DNA of 28,012 bases from JAXHTH01 sp034211115. Lineage in GTDB: Bacteria > Planctomycetota > Phycisphaerae > Phycisphaerales > SM1A02. Both the position numbers and the translations under genes were made by a program. Positions within the stretch are counted from its first letter, which is position 1. Each line of letters begins with the position of its first letter. The stretch lies in NCBI GenBank assembly GCA_034211115.1, contig JAXHTH010000146.1, positions 1-28,012 on the forward strand, written 5' to 3'. Shown here piece by piece: positions 14,298-21,840 of the stretch. Below the pieces are notes generated by a model. That model was not told the DNA's origin. It saw only the letters and a program-made list of their open reading frames with translations, and did no database searches.

Positions 14298-17243
14298 CTA
14301 CTCGAGTTCTTCGCGGAGCGTGCGCAGGGCGTCGAACGCCTCCATCGGCGTCATCTTCTCCAGGTCGATCTCGCGCAGAGCATCGACGGCCGGGTGGGGC
14401 AGATACTCCGTGAACAGGCTGAGTTGCGCACCCGGCGGAGGCGCGGCGCGCTCCGCCGGTTCGGGCACGTCCGGCGCCTCCGTGTGCACCGCCAGCGTCT
14501 CCAGGACCTGCGTGGCGCGGTCGATCGTCGCGCGCGGCAGGCCGGCGATTTTCGCCACGTGAATGCCGTAGCTGCGATCCGTCCGACCGGGCAGGATGCG
14601 GTACAGGAAGATGATCTCCTCGCCCCACTCGCGCACGGATACGTGCAGGTTGGTCACGTTCTCGAGTCGATCGGCGAGGCTGGTCAGCTCGTGATAGTGC
14701 GTGGCGAACAGCGTCCGGCATCCGATGTCGGCGATCGACTCGGCGATCGCCCACGCCAGGGCCAGGCCGTCCAGCGTGCTCGTGCCCCGGCCGATCTCAT
14801 CGAGAATCACCAGGCTGCGCTCGGTGGCGTGATGGAGGATGTTGGCCGTCTCCGTCATCTCGACCATGAACGTGGACTGCCCCGCGTGCAGCTCGTCGGA
14901 AGCTCCGATGCGGGTGAAGATGCGATCGGTGAGGCCGATGGTGGCCTGCTCGGCGGGGACGAAACAGCCGGTGTGGGCCATGAGCACGATGAGCGCCACC
15001 TGCCGGATCGCGGTGCTCTTGCCCGCCATGTTCGGGCCGGTGATGAGAGCGAGACTTGAGGCTTGAGGTTTGGGGCTTGCGGGGCGAAGGCTTGAAGGCC
15101 TGGAGGCCTGGAGACTCGAAGAGGCTCCGATACCGGTGTCTTCGCCCGCTTCTTCCGCTTCGTGCCTTCGTGCCTCCGTGCCTTCGTGCCCCGCGTCCGC
15201 GTCCGCGCCTGCGGCCGCAGCGTTCTGGTCGATGGCACCCGGGGCGGAGGACCGCCCGGCTTGCGCTTGTTCTTCGTCTCTTCGTCTCTCAGTGTCCCCG
15301 TCTCTTCTCCCCCCCAACACGCAGTCATTCGGCACGAACTGCCTGCCCAGCGTGCGGTCGAGGACGGGATGGCGGCCGGTGCGGATGTCGATGATCGGCT
15401 CGTCGACGATCGTCGGTCGGACGTAGCCGTAGCGCGCGGCGATGTCGGCGAAGCACGCCAGCACGTCAAGTTCGGCGATGATGTCGGCGTACTCGGCAAG
15501 GGCGGGGGCGTGCCGGGCCGCCTGCCGGCAGAGACGATCGAAGAGCAGCCTCTCGCGCTCGATCGCGCGCGCCTCGGCCGTCGTCACCTTCTCCTCGAAC
15601 TCCTTCAGCTCGGGCGTGATGTACCGCTCGGCGTTCTTCAGCGTCTGCTTGCGGTTGAACGATTCGGGCACTTTCGCCGCGTGCGTGTGGGTTATCTCGA
15701 TGTAGTAGCCGAAAACCTTGTTGTAACCGACCTTGAGGGACGGGATGGTGGTTTCTTCGGTCAGGCGTTTCTGGTAGGCGGCGAGCCAGGTGTTGGCATC
15801 GCGCTGGAGGAGGCGGGCCTCGTCCAGTTCGCCGTCCACCCCGTCGCGGAACAGGCCGCCCTCGCGAAGATGGGCCGGGGGCGCGTCGACGCAGCGGGCG
15901 ATGATCGTTTCCGACAGGGGCCGCAGCGTTCCGCCAAGCTCGTCAAGTCGTTGATGCCGATCGCGAAAGGCGGGCCGTGCGTCCATTAACCCGGCCACGT
16001 CGCTGAGGTGCGCCACCGATCGGCCCAGCGCGACGAGATCGCGCGGGGAGGCCCGATGCATCGAGATGCGCGACGCGATGCGGGCCACGTCCTGCACCCC
16101 GGCCACGTGCCGGGCCAGGTCGGCGGCGAAGGCCCGGTCGTCGGTCAACGCCGCCACCGCCCGCTGGCGGGCCTCGATGGCCTTCACGTCGCGGAGCGGG
16201 AAGCACAACCACTGTCGCAACAGGCGTTTGCCCATCGCGCTGGCGCAGCGCTGGATCACCGACAGCAGCGAACCCTCGCTCCGGCCGGTCCGCATCGTCC
16301 GCTCGATCTCGAGGCTCTGAAGGGTCGTGGCATCGATGATGACGAATCGGTCCGTCGGCTGCCGCTTCGGGGGCCGCAGATGGGCCAGGCCCCCGGGAGC
16401 GGCGCCGTCTTCGGCGTCGGGGGCTTGCGTTTCTCGCAGATAGCGAAGGAGGGCCCCGGCCGGTCCGATGGCCGGGTCGTCCTCCTCGAGTCCGAAGCCG
16501 GCGAGGGTGGTCACGCCATACTGGGCCAGAAGCAGGTCGCGGGCATCCTGGAGGCGAAAGGTCCAGCTCGGGCGGGCGGTCAGGGCGCAGCCGATGGCCT
16601 CGCAGATCCGCTGCACGCGTGGGGGGGGCCGGCCGTCGGCGGTCTCGACGTAGAGCAGCTCGGACGGGTCGAACCGGGCGAGCTCGTCGGCCACCCGATC
16701 GGAAGGGACATCCGTGAGCATGAACCGACCCGTGGACAGCTCGGCCACCGCAAGGGTCGCGGCGGACGAGTCGCCCGCCTCGCTGAACAGGATGGCGGCG
16801 ATCTGGTTGGAGGCCCCTTCCTCCAGCAGGGCGTCATCGATGAGCGTTCCGGGGGTGAGGACGCGGGTGACGGCCCGGTCGACGACGCCTTTCGCCTCGG
16901 CCGGGTCCTGGATCTGGTCGCAGACGGCCACGCGGTAGCCCTGCTCGATCATCCGCCGCAGGTAGCCTTCCAGGGCGTGGTAAGGCACGCCGGCCATGGG
17001 AATGCCCTCGGTTCGCTGGGTGAGGGTCAGGCCCAGCACGCGGTGGACGAGGACGGCATCGTCGTGGAACAGCTCGTAGAAATCGCCCATCCGGAAGAAC
17101 AGGACGCAGTCGGGGTGGAGGGCCTTGAAGCGGGCGTACTGCCGCATCGCCGGGGTCGAGCGGGGATCGCGGCGGCCGGCCGTCTTCGCCGGCGGGGCGG
17201 GTGGGCTCCCGGAGGAGGGGGATGGCCCGGAACGGGTGGTCAT
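14298..17243 (-). CDS. mutS: DNA mismatch repair protein MutS with a repeat-derived insert
   Basis: MutS recognises mismatches and, with ATP, recruits MutL. All parts are visible in 981 residues: mismatch-binding RMGDFYELF (Phe 55, Glu 57), connector and lever domains (NPLxD-type region here as FIIDATTLQSLEI), clamp, then the ABC-type ATPase with Walker A GPNMAGKST at 736-744, signature and Walker B LVILDEIGRGTSTLDG, and ATHYHELT. About 85 residues (roughly 646-730) between NDCVLGG and the Walker A strand are a low-complexity insert made of short DNA repeats, explaining the excess length over the usual 850-900. The first 30 residues are Pro/Ser-rich. The ATG at 17243 has no Shine-Dalgarno, but TAAAAT ends eight bases upstream. 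tRNA-Ala lies 91 bases upstream on the same strand. Confidence 0.96.
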   Translation of the reverse strand: MTTRSGPSPSSGSPPAPPAKTAGRRDPRSTPAMRQYARFKALHPDCVLFFRMGDFYELFHDDAVLVHRVLGLTLTQRTEGIPMAGVPYHALEGYLRRMIEQGYRVAVCDQIQDPAEAKGVVDRAVTRVLTPGTLIDDALLEEGASNQIAAILFSEAGDSSAATLAVAELSTGRFMLTDVPSDRVADELARFDPSELLYVETADGRPPPRVQRICEAIGCALTARPSWTFRLQDARDLLLAQYGVTTLAGFGLEEDDPAIGPAGALLRYLRETQAPDAEDGAAPGGLAHLRPPKRQPTDRFVIIDATTLQSLEIERTMRTGRSEGSLLSVIQRCASAMGKRLLRQWLCFPLRDVKAIEARQRAVAALTDDRAFAADLARHVAGVQDVARIASRISMHRASPRDLVALGRSVAHLSDVAGLMDARPAFRDRHQRLDELGGTLRPLSETIIARCVDAPPAHLREGGLFRDGVDGELDEARLLQRDANTWLAAYQKRLTEETTIPSLKVGYNKVFGYYIEITHTHAAKVPESFNRKQTLKNAERYITPELKEFEEKVTTAEARAIERERLLFDRLCRQAARHAPALAEYADIIAELDVLACFADIAARYGYVRPTIVDEPIIDIRTGRHPVLDRTLGRQFVPNDCVLGGRRDGDTERRRDEEQAQAGRSSAPGAIDQNAAAAGADADAGHEGTEARRHEAEEAGEDTGIGASSSLQASRPSSLRPASPKPQASSLALITGPNMAGKSTAIRQVALIVLMAHTGCFVPAEQATIGLTDRIFTRIGASDELHAGQSTFMVEMTETANILHHATERSLVILDEIGRGTSTLDGLALAWAIAESIADIGCRTLFATHYHELTSLADRLENVTNLHVSVREWGEEIIFLYRILPGRTDRSYGIHVAKIAGLPRATIDRATQVLETLAVHTEAPDVPEPAERAAPPPGAQLSLFTEYLPHPAVDALREIDLEKMTPMEAFDALRTLREELE
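15054..15308. repeat. Stacked octamer-repeat insert inside mutS
   Basis: Read on the plus strand, the insert contains TTCGTGCC-type octamers four times in a row at 15159-15190 (third copy TCCGTGCC), TTCGTCTC twice at 15273-15288, and a looser series of 7-8-base units at about 15053-15120 (GCTTGAG, GGCTTGAA, GGCCTGGA, GGCCTGGA, GACTCGAA). A near copy of 15089-15112 is at 18713-18736, outside any gene. On the mutS strand they are translated as DTERRRDEE, GHEGTEARRHE and SSLQASRPSSLRP. The insert is 255 bases and keeps the frame. Confidence 0.8.
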
Positions 17244-17251
17244 GGCGTCCG

Positions 17252-17280
17252 ATTTTACCGGCCGGCGCCCGAGGAACGAA
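17252..17280 (-). promoter_or_regulatory. Probable mutS promoter, close to the start codon
   Basis: On the minus strand TTCGTT (17275-17280) and TAAAAT (17252-17257) are 17 bases apart. The -10 is eight bases from the ATG at 17243, so transcription should begin at or next to the start codon. Confidence 0.45.
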
Positions 17281-17300
17281 GAATTGACGGGATTTGAGAA

Positions 17301-17328
17301 AGGCCCGCGGATCCGTGGCCGCGGGCCT
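17301..17328 (-). terminator. Terminator after tRNA-Ala
   Basis: Perfect 10-bp stem AGGCCCGCGG (17301-17310) / CCGCGGGCCT (17319-17328) around an eight-base loop. It begins six bases past the tRNA 3' end and is followed on the minus strand by TTCTC, a short T-rich run. Confidence 0.65.
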
Positions 17329-17334
17329 GCGAAG

Positions 17335-17407
17335 TGGAGCAGATGAGACTCGAACTCACAACCTCCTCGATGCGACCGAGGCGCTCTCCCAATTGAGCTA
17401 CTGCCCC
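17335..17407 (-). tRNA. tRNA-Ala (anticodon CGC)
   Basis: A complete 73-base cloverleaf: acceptor GGGGCAG / CTGCTCC, D arm GCTC...GAGC, anticodon stem CCTCG / CGAGG with loop GTCGCAT, five-base variable loop AGGTT, T arm GTGAG-TTCGAGT-CTCAT, discriminator A. Anticodon CGC reads GCG (alanine). The G3-U70 wobble pair, the main identity element for alanyl-tRNA synthetase, is present. CCA is not encoded. An AT-rich word (GGAATATTAC) lies some 10-20 bases upstream and is a plausible -10. Confidence 0.97.
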
Positions 17408-17657
17408 GTCAAAAGGGGTAATATTCCAGGAAGCGGCCGTGTCCCGCAACAGGGCACCTCCGCTTCGGGTACAAATCGTACGCATTTCCTCGATACCCAG
17501 CCACAGTCAGACCGATACTCCGAATCGATGCGGATGAACTTCTCCAAAAGTCCCATTTCCTTGGCCGGGCTTCGTGCCAATAATAGTCAAATGTATCGAC
17601 GGCCTGGAAACCAATCGAATTCCGGGACCAAGGTCTGTCTTGGAGGACGAGAGCTCC

Positions 17658-17999
17658 ATGAACGAGAAATGGCTTGATCATCCTGAATCTGTCGGCCAGA
17701 CGGCCGGTCTTATGCGGCTCCTGAGCGACCCCACCCGACTCCGGGTGCTCGGTCTGCTCCAGCCGGGCGAGATGAACGTGACCGCGCTGTGCAACGTGCT
17801 GGGCCTGGCCCAGCCGACGGTGAGTCACCACCTCGGCCTGCTGCGGACGGCCCGGCTGGTCCGGACCCGCCGCGACGGCAAGCAGGTGTTCTACTCCCTG
17901 AACCCCGAGCACCTGGCCAGCCCCAACGGCCACGACGGCCTGCATCTGAGCTACGGCCAGGTCGAAGTGCGCCTCGGCGGCAACGGACGCGTCCACTAG
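17658..17999 (+). CDS. ArsR-family winged-helix transcriptional regulator
   Basis: ArsR-type repressors are small dimeric DNA-binding proteins. The 113-residue product carries AGLMRLLSDPTRLRVLGLL, the recognition helix region LGLAQPTVSHHLGLLRTARL and the wing VRTRRDGKQVFYSLNPEHL. Only one Cys (ALCNVLGL) is seen where metal sensors usually have CxC or CxxD, so metal sensing is not supported; the signal is unknown. The start ATG 17658 follows GGAGG by 11 bases. Just before it is the dyad CCAAG-N6-CTTGG (17628-17643), whose right arm overlaps the GGAGG; it could be an autoregulatory site, which is inference. The 250-base gap to the divergent tRNA is less GC-rich than the rest. Confidence 0.9.
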   Translation: MNEKWLDHPESVGQTAGLMRLLSDPTRLRVLGLLQPGEMNVTALCNVLGLAQPTVSHHLGLLRTARLVRTRRDGKQVFYSLNPEHLASPNGHDGLHLSYGQVEVRLGGNGRVH

Positions 18000-18182
18000 G
18001 CGGCCCCACAGCCTGTCGCGCGCCGGGCCGGGCGGTTCGGTGAGCGACGCTCCGCCGGCGGGGCGGGGTGGACGCGCGATGCGCCCGTTCAGGCCGGCTC
18101 GACGGGGACGCGCGCCTTTCATGCCCCTCGCATACCGCCTACGCTCTCTCATTTCCCACCCGGAACGAGGAGTTGCTGTGGC

Positions 18183-18368
18183 ATGGCCATCAAAGCCGAG
18201 ACGGTGCTCGCCGAGCTGAACCGCCTGCGCCAGGATCTGGAGGCCGATCCCGGCGATCTCGAGTGGTTCACCCTTCACCACGCCTTCTGCTTCATCAGCT
18301 ATCACCTTGGCGAATTCCAGGGCTACCTGGATGAGAACGTCGCGGAGGACGAGCAGCCGGAGGGGTAG
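18183..18368 (+). CDS. Small acidic protein (61 aa), function unknown
   Basis: The product starts MAIKAETVLAELNRLRQDLE and contains WFTLHHAFCFISYHLGEF followed by an acidic end (DENVAEDEQPEG). It has no signal peptide. The regular helical pattern, the aromatic core and third-position GC suggest a real gene, though no family is recognised. GAGGAG lies about 12 bases before the ATG, rather far. It lies 183 bases after the ArsR gene on the same strand. Confidence 0.55.
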   Translation: MAIKAETVLAELNRLRQDLEADPGDLEWFTLHHAFCFISYHLGEFQGYLDENVAEDEQPEG

Positions 18369-18458
18369 GGAAGCGGGCAAAACGCTGAAAGCGGGAACGG
18401 CGGAGGGCGGCGAGGCGGTCGGGAAGGATCAGGAGGACCGCCGCCGACCCCGGCGCCT

Positions 18459-18479
18459 CCGCGGGCTGTCAGCCCGCGG
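18459..18479. repeat. Intergenic palindrome between the 61-aa gene and ileS
   Basis: CCGCGGGCTG (18459-18468), T, CAGCCCGCGG (18470-18479). Realistically an eight-base stem with a CTGTCAG-type loop. It lies 90 bases after the small gene and 50 bases before the ileS promoter, so it may be a terminator isolating ileS. Confidence 0.55.
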
Positions 18480-18529
18480 CTGTTTCCCCTCTGCGCCTCC
18501 GAGCCTCGAGCCCCCTCCCCGTTCAAGGC

Positions 18530-18557
18530 TTGACCGGCTCCGGCCGATAGGTATCCT
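18530..18557 (+). promoter_or_regulatory. Candidate ileS promoter
   Basis: TTGACC (18530-18535) and TATCCT (18552-18557) are separated by 16 bases. Transcription would start about at the ATG of the leader peptide (18567), leaving the ileS coding region with a leader of about 210 bases. Confidence 0.5.
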
Positions 18558-18566
18558 CATGACGCC

Positions 18567-18620
18567 ATGACGAATCTGAGCCCCATCATCATCGGCATCG
18601 CCATTATCAAGCCCCGCTAG
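18567..18620 (+). CDS. Isoleucine-rich ileS leader peptide (17 aa)
   Basis: ATG 18567 to TAG 18618-18620 encodes MTNLSPIIIGIAIIKPR. Six of 17 codons are isoleucine (five ATC, one ATT), five of them within eight codons. It lies directly upstream of isoleucyl-tRNA synthetase and ends at the base of competing hairpins (18611-18693), the arrangement of classical attenuation leaders. No Shine-Dalgarno is visible; the promoter at 18530-18557 would place the mRNA start near the ATG, so leaderless initiation is possible. A still shorter ATG-ACG-CCA-TGA at 18559 is probably upstream of the transcript. Function as a sensor of charged tRNA-Ile is inference from sequence and position. Confidence 0.6.
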   Translation: MTNLSPIIIGIAIIKPR

Positions 18621-18700
18621 GGGCGAGCCGCGATGGGTGCAGCCTTCCTTCTGATCGACCCACCATCGGCCTCGCCCCCGCGGCGGGGCCGATTGCCTTT
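18611..18700 (+). promoter_or_regulatory. Candidate ileS transcription attenuator with alternative hairpins
   Basis: Segment 1 GCCCC (18611-18615) can pair with segment 2 GGGGC (18620-18624), enclosing the leader stop codon. Segment 2, extended (GGGGCGAG 18620-18627, CCG 18628-18630, ATGG 18633-18636), can pair with segment 3 (CCATCGG 18663-18669 and CTCGCCCC 18671-18678). Segment 3 (18665-18676) can instead pair with segment 4 (18682-18693), giving a 12-bp hairpin with one T-G pair and a five-base loop, followed by TGCCTTT. The 2:3 and 3:4 pairings exclude each other. The T-run is weak, so the terminator activity is uncertain. Confidence 0.55.
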
Positions 18701-18712
18701 GGAAGGCCCGCA

Positions 18713-18736
18713 GGCTTGAAGACCTGGAGGCTTGAA
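18713..18736. repeat. Octamer repeat copy in the ileS leader
   Basis: GGCTTGAA-GACCTGGA-GGCTTGAA differs at three of 24 positions from 15089-15112 inside mutS. It lies 40 bases before the ileS start codon. Confidence 0.7.
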
Positions 18737-18775
18737 GGTCAGATCTTCCGGATCTCACGCGAACCGAGCAGGAAC

Positions 18776-21607
18776 ATGGCTGAAACCACCACGAAACGCA
18801 ACTACAAGAAGACGCTCAACCTGCCGAAGACGAGCTTCACCATGCGGGCGAAGCTCGCCGACAACGAGCCCGTCTCGCAGCAGCGCTGGCGGGAGATGAA
18901 CCTCTACGACCGGGTGCTGGAGGCGCGGGCCGGCGCCGAACGGTTCGTCTTTCACGACGGCCCGCCCTACGCCAACGGCGTCTGCCACGTCGGGCATCTG
19001 CTCAACAAGGTGCTCAAGGACATCGTCGTGCGCAGCCAGCTCATGGCCGGCCGGCACTGCGCCTTCGTTCCCGGCTGGGACTGCCACGGCCTGCCCATCG
19101 AGTACAAGGTCATGACCGACCTTCATCAGTCGGGCCGGCTGGAGGAGCTCAACCACCTCGATGAGGATCAGCGGCGGATGGCGATCCGCAAGGCGTGCGG
19201 CGCCGATGCGGTCAAGTACGCCGACCTCCAGCAGACCCAGCTTCGGCGCCTGCTCACCCTGGCCGACTACGACCATCGCTACCTGACGATGGATCACGGC
19301 TACGAGCAGGGGGTGCTGGAGGTGTTCGGGCGGCTCGTCGAGCAGGGCGTGGTCTACCGCGCCCTCAAGCCCGTGCACTGGTCGATCACCAACCAGACCG
19401 CCCTCGCCGAGGCGGAGCTGGAGTACATGGATCGCGAGGACCTGTCCATCTACGTCGACTTCGAGGCCGAGGATCGGCAGGCGGTGGCCGATGCGTTCGG
19501 CGTCGCGCTGGATGAGCGGCCTTCGTTCATGATCTGGACCACCACTCCGTGGACGCTGCCGGCCAATCTGGCCATCGCGGTGCACGAGCGCTTCCGCTAC
19601 GCGCTGCTGCGCCTCGACGGGAGCGTGACGATCATCGCCACCGAGCTGGTGGAGACGGTCGCGAGGGCGGGAGGCGTCGAGGATCTGGAGATCCTCGCCG
19701 AGACGGACGGCGAGAACCTCGTCGGCCTGACCTACCGCCACCCGCTGCGCGACCTCGTCTGCCCGATCGTCGCCGCCGACTACGTGACCCTCGAGGACGG
19801 CACGGGGCTGGTGCACACCGCGCCCGGGCACGGGGCCGAGGACCAGGCCACCGGCCTCAAGGAGGGCATCGACATCTACTGCCCCGTCCGAGATGACGGC
19901 ACCTTCGATGACACCGTCCCGCAGTGGCTGCGCGGCATGAGCGTGTGGGAGGCCAACGAGAAGGTGACCGAGCGGCTCCGCGAATCGGGCCATCTCTTCC
20001 ACGCGCACAAGTTCGTGCACAGCTACCCCCATGACTGGCGAAGCAAGACGCCGGTCATCTTTCGCGCCACCGATCAGTGGTTCATCAACGTCGACGAGCC
20101 GCTCAAGTCGAGCGGGCGCAGCCTGCGCGAGCTGGCGATGGACGCGGTCGAGAAGGAGATCACCTTTTATCCCGGCTGGGGCCGCAACCGTCTGCGGGGG
20201 ATGCTCGAGAGCCGCCCGGACTGGTGCATAAGCCGCCAGCGGGCGTGGGGTCTGCCCATCCCCGCCTTCCAGAGGCCGGACGGGTCGATCTTCATGACCG
20301 CCGCGTCGGTGCGCGCGGTGGCCGAGGCGTTCGGCGAACTGGGCAGCGACGCGTGGTTCACCGAACCGCCGGGCCGGCTGCTGCAGACGTACCGCCCGGC
20401 CGACGATCCGGACGCCCCGGACGATCTCGACGTCGACGCGCTGGGCAAGACCTACGAGAGCTTTGATGTGTGGGTCGAGTCCGGCTCGTCCTGGCACTCG
20501 GTGATGCGCCGCCGCGAGCTGGGGTTCCCCGTCGATCTCTACCTGGAAGGGTCCGACCAGCATCGCGGGTGGTTCCAGCTTTCGCTTCTGCCCGGGATCG
20601 GGATGACCGGCCACAGCCCGTTCCGCAGCGTGCTCACGCACGGCTTCATGGTGGACAAGGACGGGCGGAAGATGAGCAAGTCGGGCGACAACGCCCTCGA
20701 CGTCGATGAGCTGCTCAGGCACTTCGGGGCCGACGTCTGCCGATGGTGGACCTCCTCCCTGGCCTTCGAGAGCGACATCAAGGTCGATGTCGAGTTCTTC
20801 GAGCTGGCCGGCGAGTCGTACCGCAAGGTGCGCAACACGCTGCGCTTCCTGCTCAGCAACGTCAGCGACTTCGATCCCGCCACGCTCGGGGAGGAGCTTG
20901 CCCGCGTGCCCGCGGAGTCGATGGATGGCTACGTGCTTGCGGAGGCGGCGCGTCTTCAGCGCCGCGTGCTCAGCGCCTACGACGAGTACGAGTTCCGCCG
21001 CGCGCACCTGCTGCTGTATGACTTCTGCAACGAGACGCTCAGCGCCTTTTATTGCGATGCCGCGAAGGATCGGCTGTACTGCGATCGGGCCGATTCGCCC
21101 CGCCGGCGCCGCGCGCAGGCCGTGATGTGGCGCATCGCCGAGATGCTCTGCCGTCTCCTGGCGCCCATCCTCGTGCATACCGCCGACGAGGCGTACCGCG
21201 CGCTGTGGAAGGATGCGACGGACGATGAGGACGATCGCTGCGTCCATCTCACCGCCATCGAACGGTTCGCCTTCGAGGCCGAGGAGGGCTGGACCCGGGC
21301 GCTCGCCGCCCGCGAGGAGACGCAGAAGGCGCTGGAGGCCGCCAAGCAGGAAGGGATCGACAACCCGCTCGATGCGGCCCTGGTCGTGCCCGATCCGAAG
21401 GGCAGGCTGAAGCGCTTCGAGGCCGACCTCGCGGACGTGTTGGGCGTCTCGCGCGTGATCCTCGAGGGAGGCGCCGGGCAGGTGTCGGTGAAGGATCTGC
21501 GCTCCGAACCGCGCTGCGAGCGCTGCTGGAAGCGCGATGAGACGACGAAACCCCGATCCGACGGCGGACAGCTCTGCGACCGCTGCGCGGAGGCGGCGGG
21601 CGTGTGA
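18776..21607 (+). CDS. ileS: Isoleucyl-tRNA synthetase
   Basis: IleRS charges tRNA-Ile with isoleucine and edits valine. The 943-residue product is of bacterial size. It has the class I HIGH motif as HVGH (71-74) within GPPYANGVCHVGHLLNKVLK, the editing-domain block WTTTPWTLPANLAIAV, the DWCISRQRAWGLPIP segment, KMSKS (632-636), and a C-terminal zinc finger with Cys 914, 917, 934 and 937 (CERCWK...LCDRC). ATG 18776 matches the family N-terminus (NLPKTSFTMRAKL) and has AGGA five bases before; the frame is open from 18716. It is preceded by the isoleucine-rich leader and alternative hairpins, suggesting control by tRNA-Ile charging, and is followed by a strong terminator. Confidence 0.98.
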   Translation: MAETTTKRNYKKTLNLPKTSFTMRAKLADNEPVSQQRWREMNLYDRVLEARAGAERFVFHDGPPYANGVCHVGHLLNKVLKDIVVRSQLMAGRHCAFVPGWDCHGLPIEYKVMTDLHQSGRLEELNHLDEDQRRMAIRKACGADAVKYADLQQTQLRRLLTLADYDHRYLTMDHGYEQGVLEVFGRLVEQGVVYRALKPVHWSITNQTALAEAELEYMDREDLSIYVDFEAEDRQAVADAFGVALDERPSFMIWTTTPWTLPANLAIAVHERFRYALLRLDGSVTIIATELVETVARAGGVEDLEILAETDGENLVGLTYRHPLRDLVCPIVAADYVTLEDGTGLVHTAPGHGAEDQATGLKEGIDIYCPVRDDGTFDDTVPQWLRGMSVWEANEKVTERLRESGHLFHAHKFVHSYPHDWRSKTPVIFRATDQWFINVDEPLKSSGRSLRELAMDAVEKEITFYPGWGRNRLRGMLESRPDWCISRQRAWGLPIPAFQRPDGSIFMTAASVRAVAEAFGELGSDAWFTEPPGRLLQTYRPADDPDAPDDLDVDALGKTYESFDVWVESGSSWHSVMRRRELGFPVDLYLEGSDQHRGWFQLSLLPGIGMTGHSPFRSVLTHGFMVDKDGRKMSKSGDNALDVDELLRHFGADVCRWWTSSLAFESDIKVDVEFFELAGESYRKVRNTLRFLLSNVSDFDPATLGEELARVPAESMDGYVLAEAARLQRRVLSAYDEYEFRRAHLLLYDFCNETLSAFYCDAAKDRLYCDRADSPRRRRAQAVMWRIAEMLCRLLAPILVHTADEAYRALWKDATDDEDDRCVHLTAIERFAFEAEEGWTRALAAREETQKALEAAKQEGIDNPLDAALVVPDPKGRLKRFEADLADVLGVSRVILEGGAGQVSVKDLRSEPRCERCWKRDETTKPRSDGGQLCDRCAEAAGV

Positions 21608-21634
21608 CGGGTCAATGGTCGGGATGGACGATCA

Positions 21635-21662
21635 AGCCCGCGGCGAGCGTCGCGGGTTTTTT
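21635..21662 (+). terminator. Rho-independent terminator of ileS
   Basis: CCCGCG (21637-21642) pairs with CGCGGG (21651-21656), extended by outer A-T and G-T pairs, and is followed by six T (21657-21662). It lies 27 bases after the ileS stop. Confidence 0.9.
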
Positions 21663-21840
21663 CTGCCTCGCAAGTCCGGCGGCGCCCTCTGATCGCAGCT
21701 TCGGTGTCGTTTGTCTGCCCGTTTTGGTCTGGGAATGCCGCCCCGGCTGCGGCATAATGGAGTCTGCGGTCCGTTCCGGCCCGCCGCCCGGCAGGCTCAC
21801 GGACGCCTGGACAGCCAACGACCGAGGAGGAGGCCCGGCC

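Noticed and set aside
15159..15190. Four adjacent octamers, considered as a CRISPR-like array
   Set aside because: Units are only eight bases with no spacers and lie inside a coding frame.
18559..18570. Three-codon frame ATG-ACG-CCA-TGA overlapping the ileS leader peptide start
   Set aside because: Probably upstream of the predicted transcription start and too short to interpret.
18755..21247. Open frame of 830 codons on the minus strand across ileS
   Set aside because: Mirror frame of a GC-rich gene; composition rich in Arg, Val, Gly, His with no domain, while the plus strand is an unmistakable IleRS.
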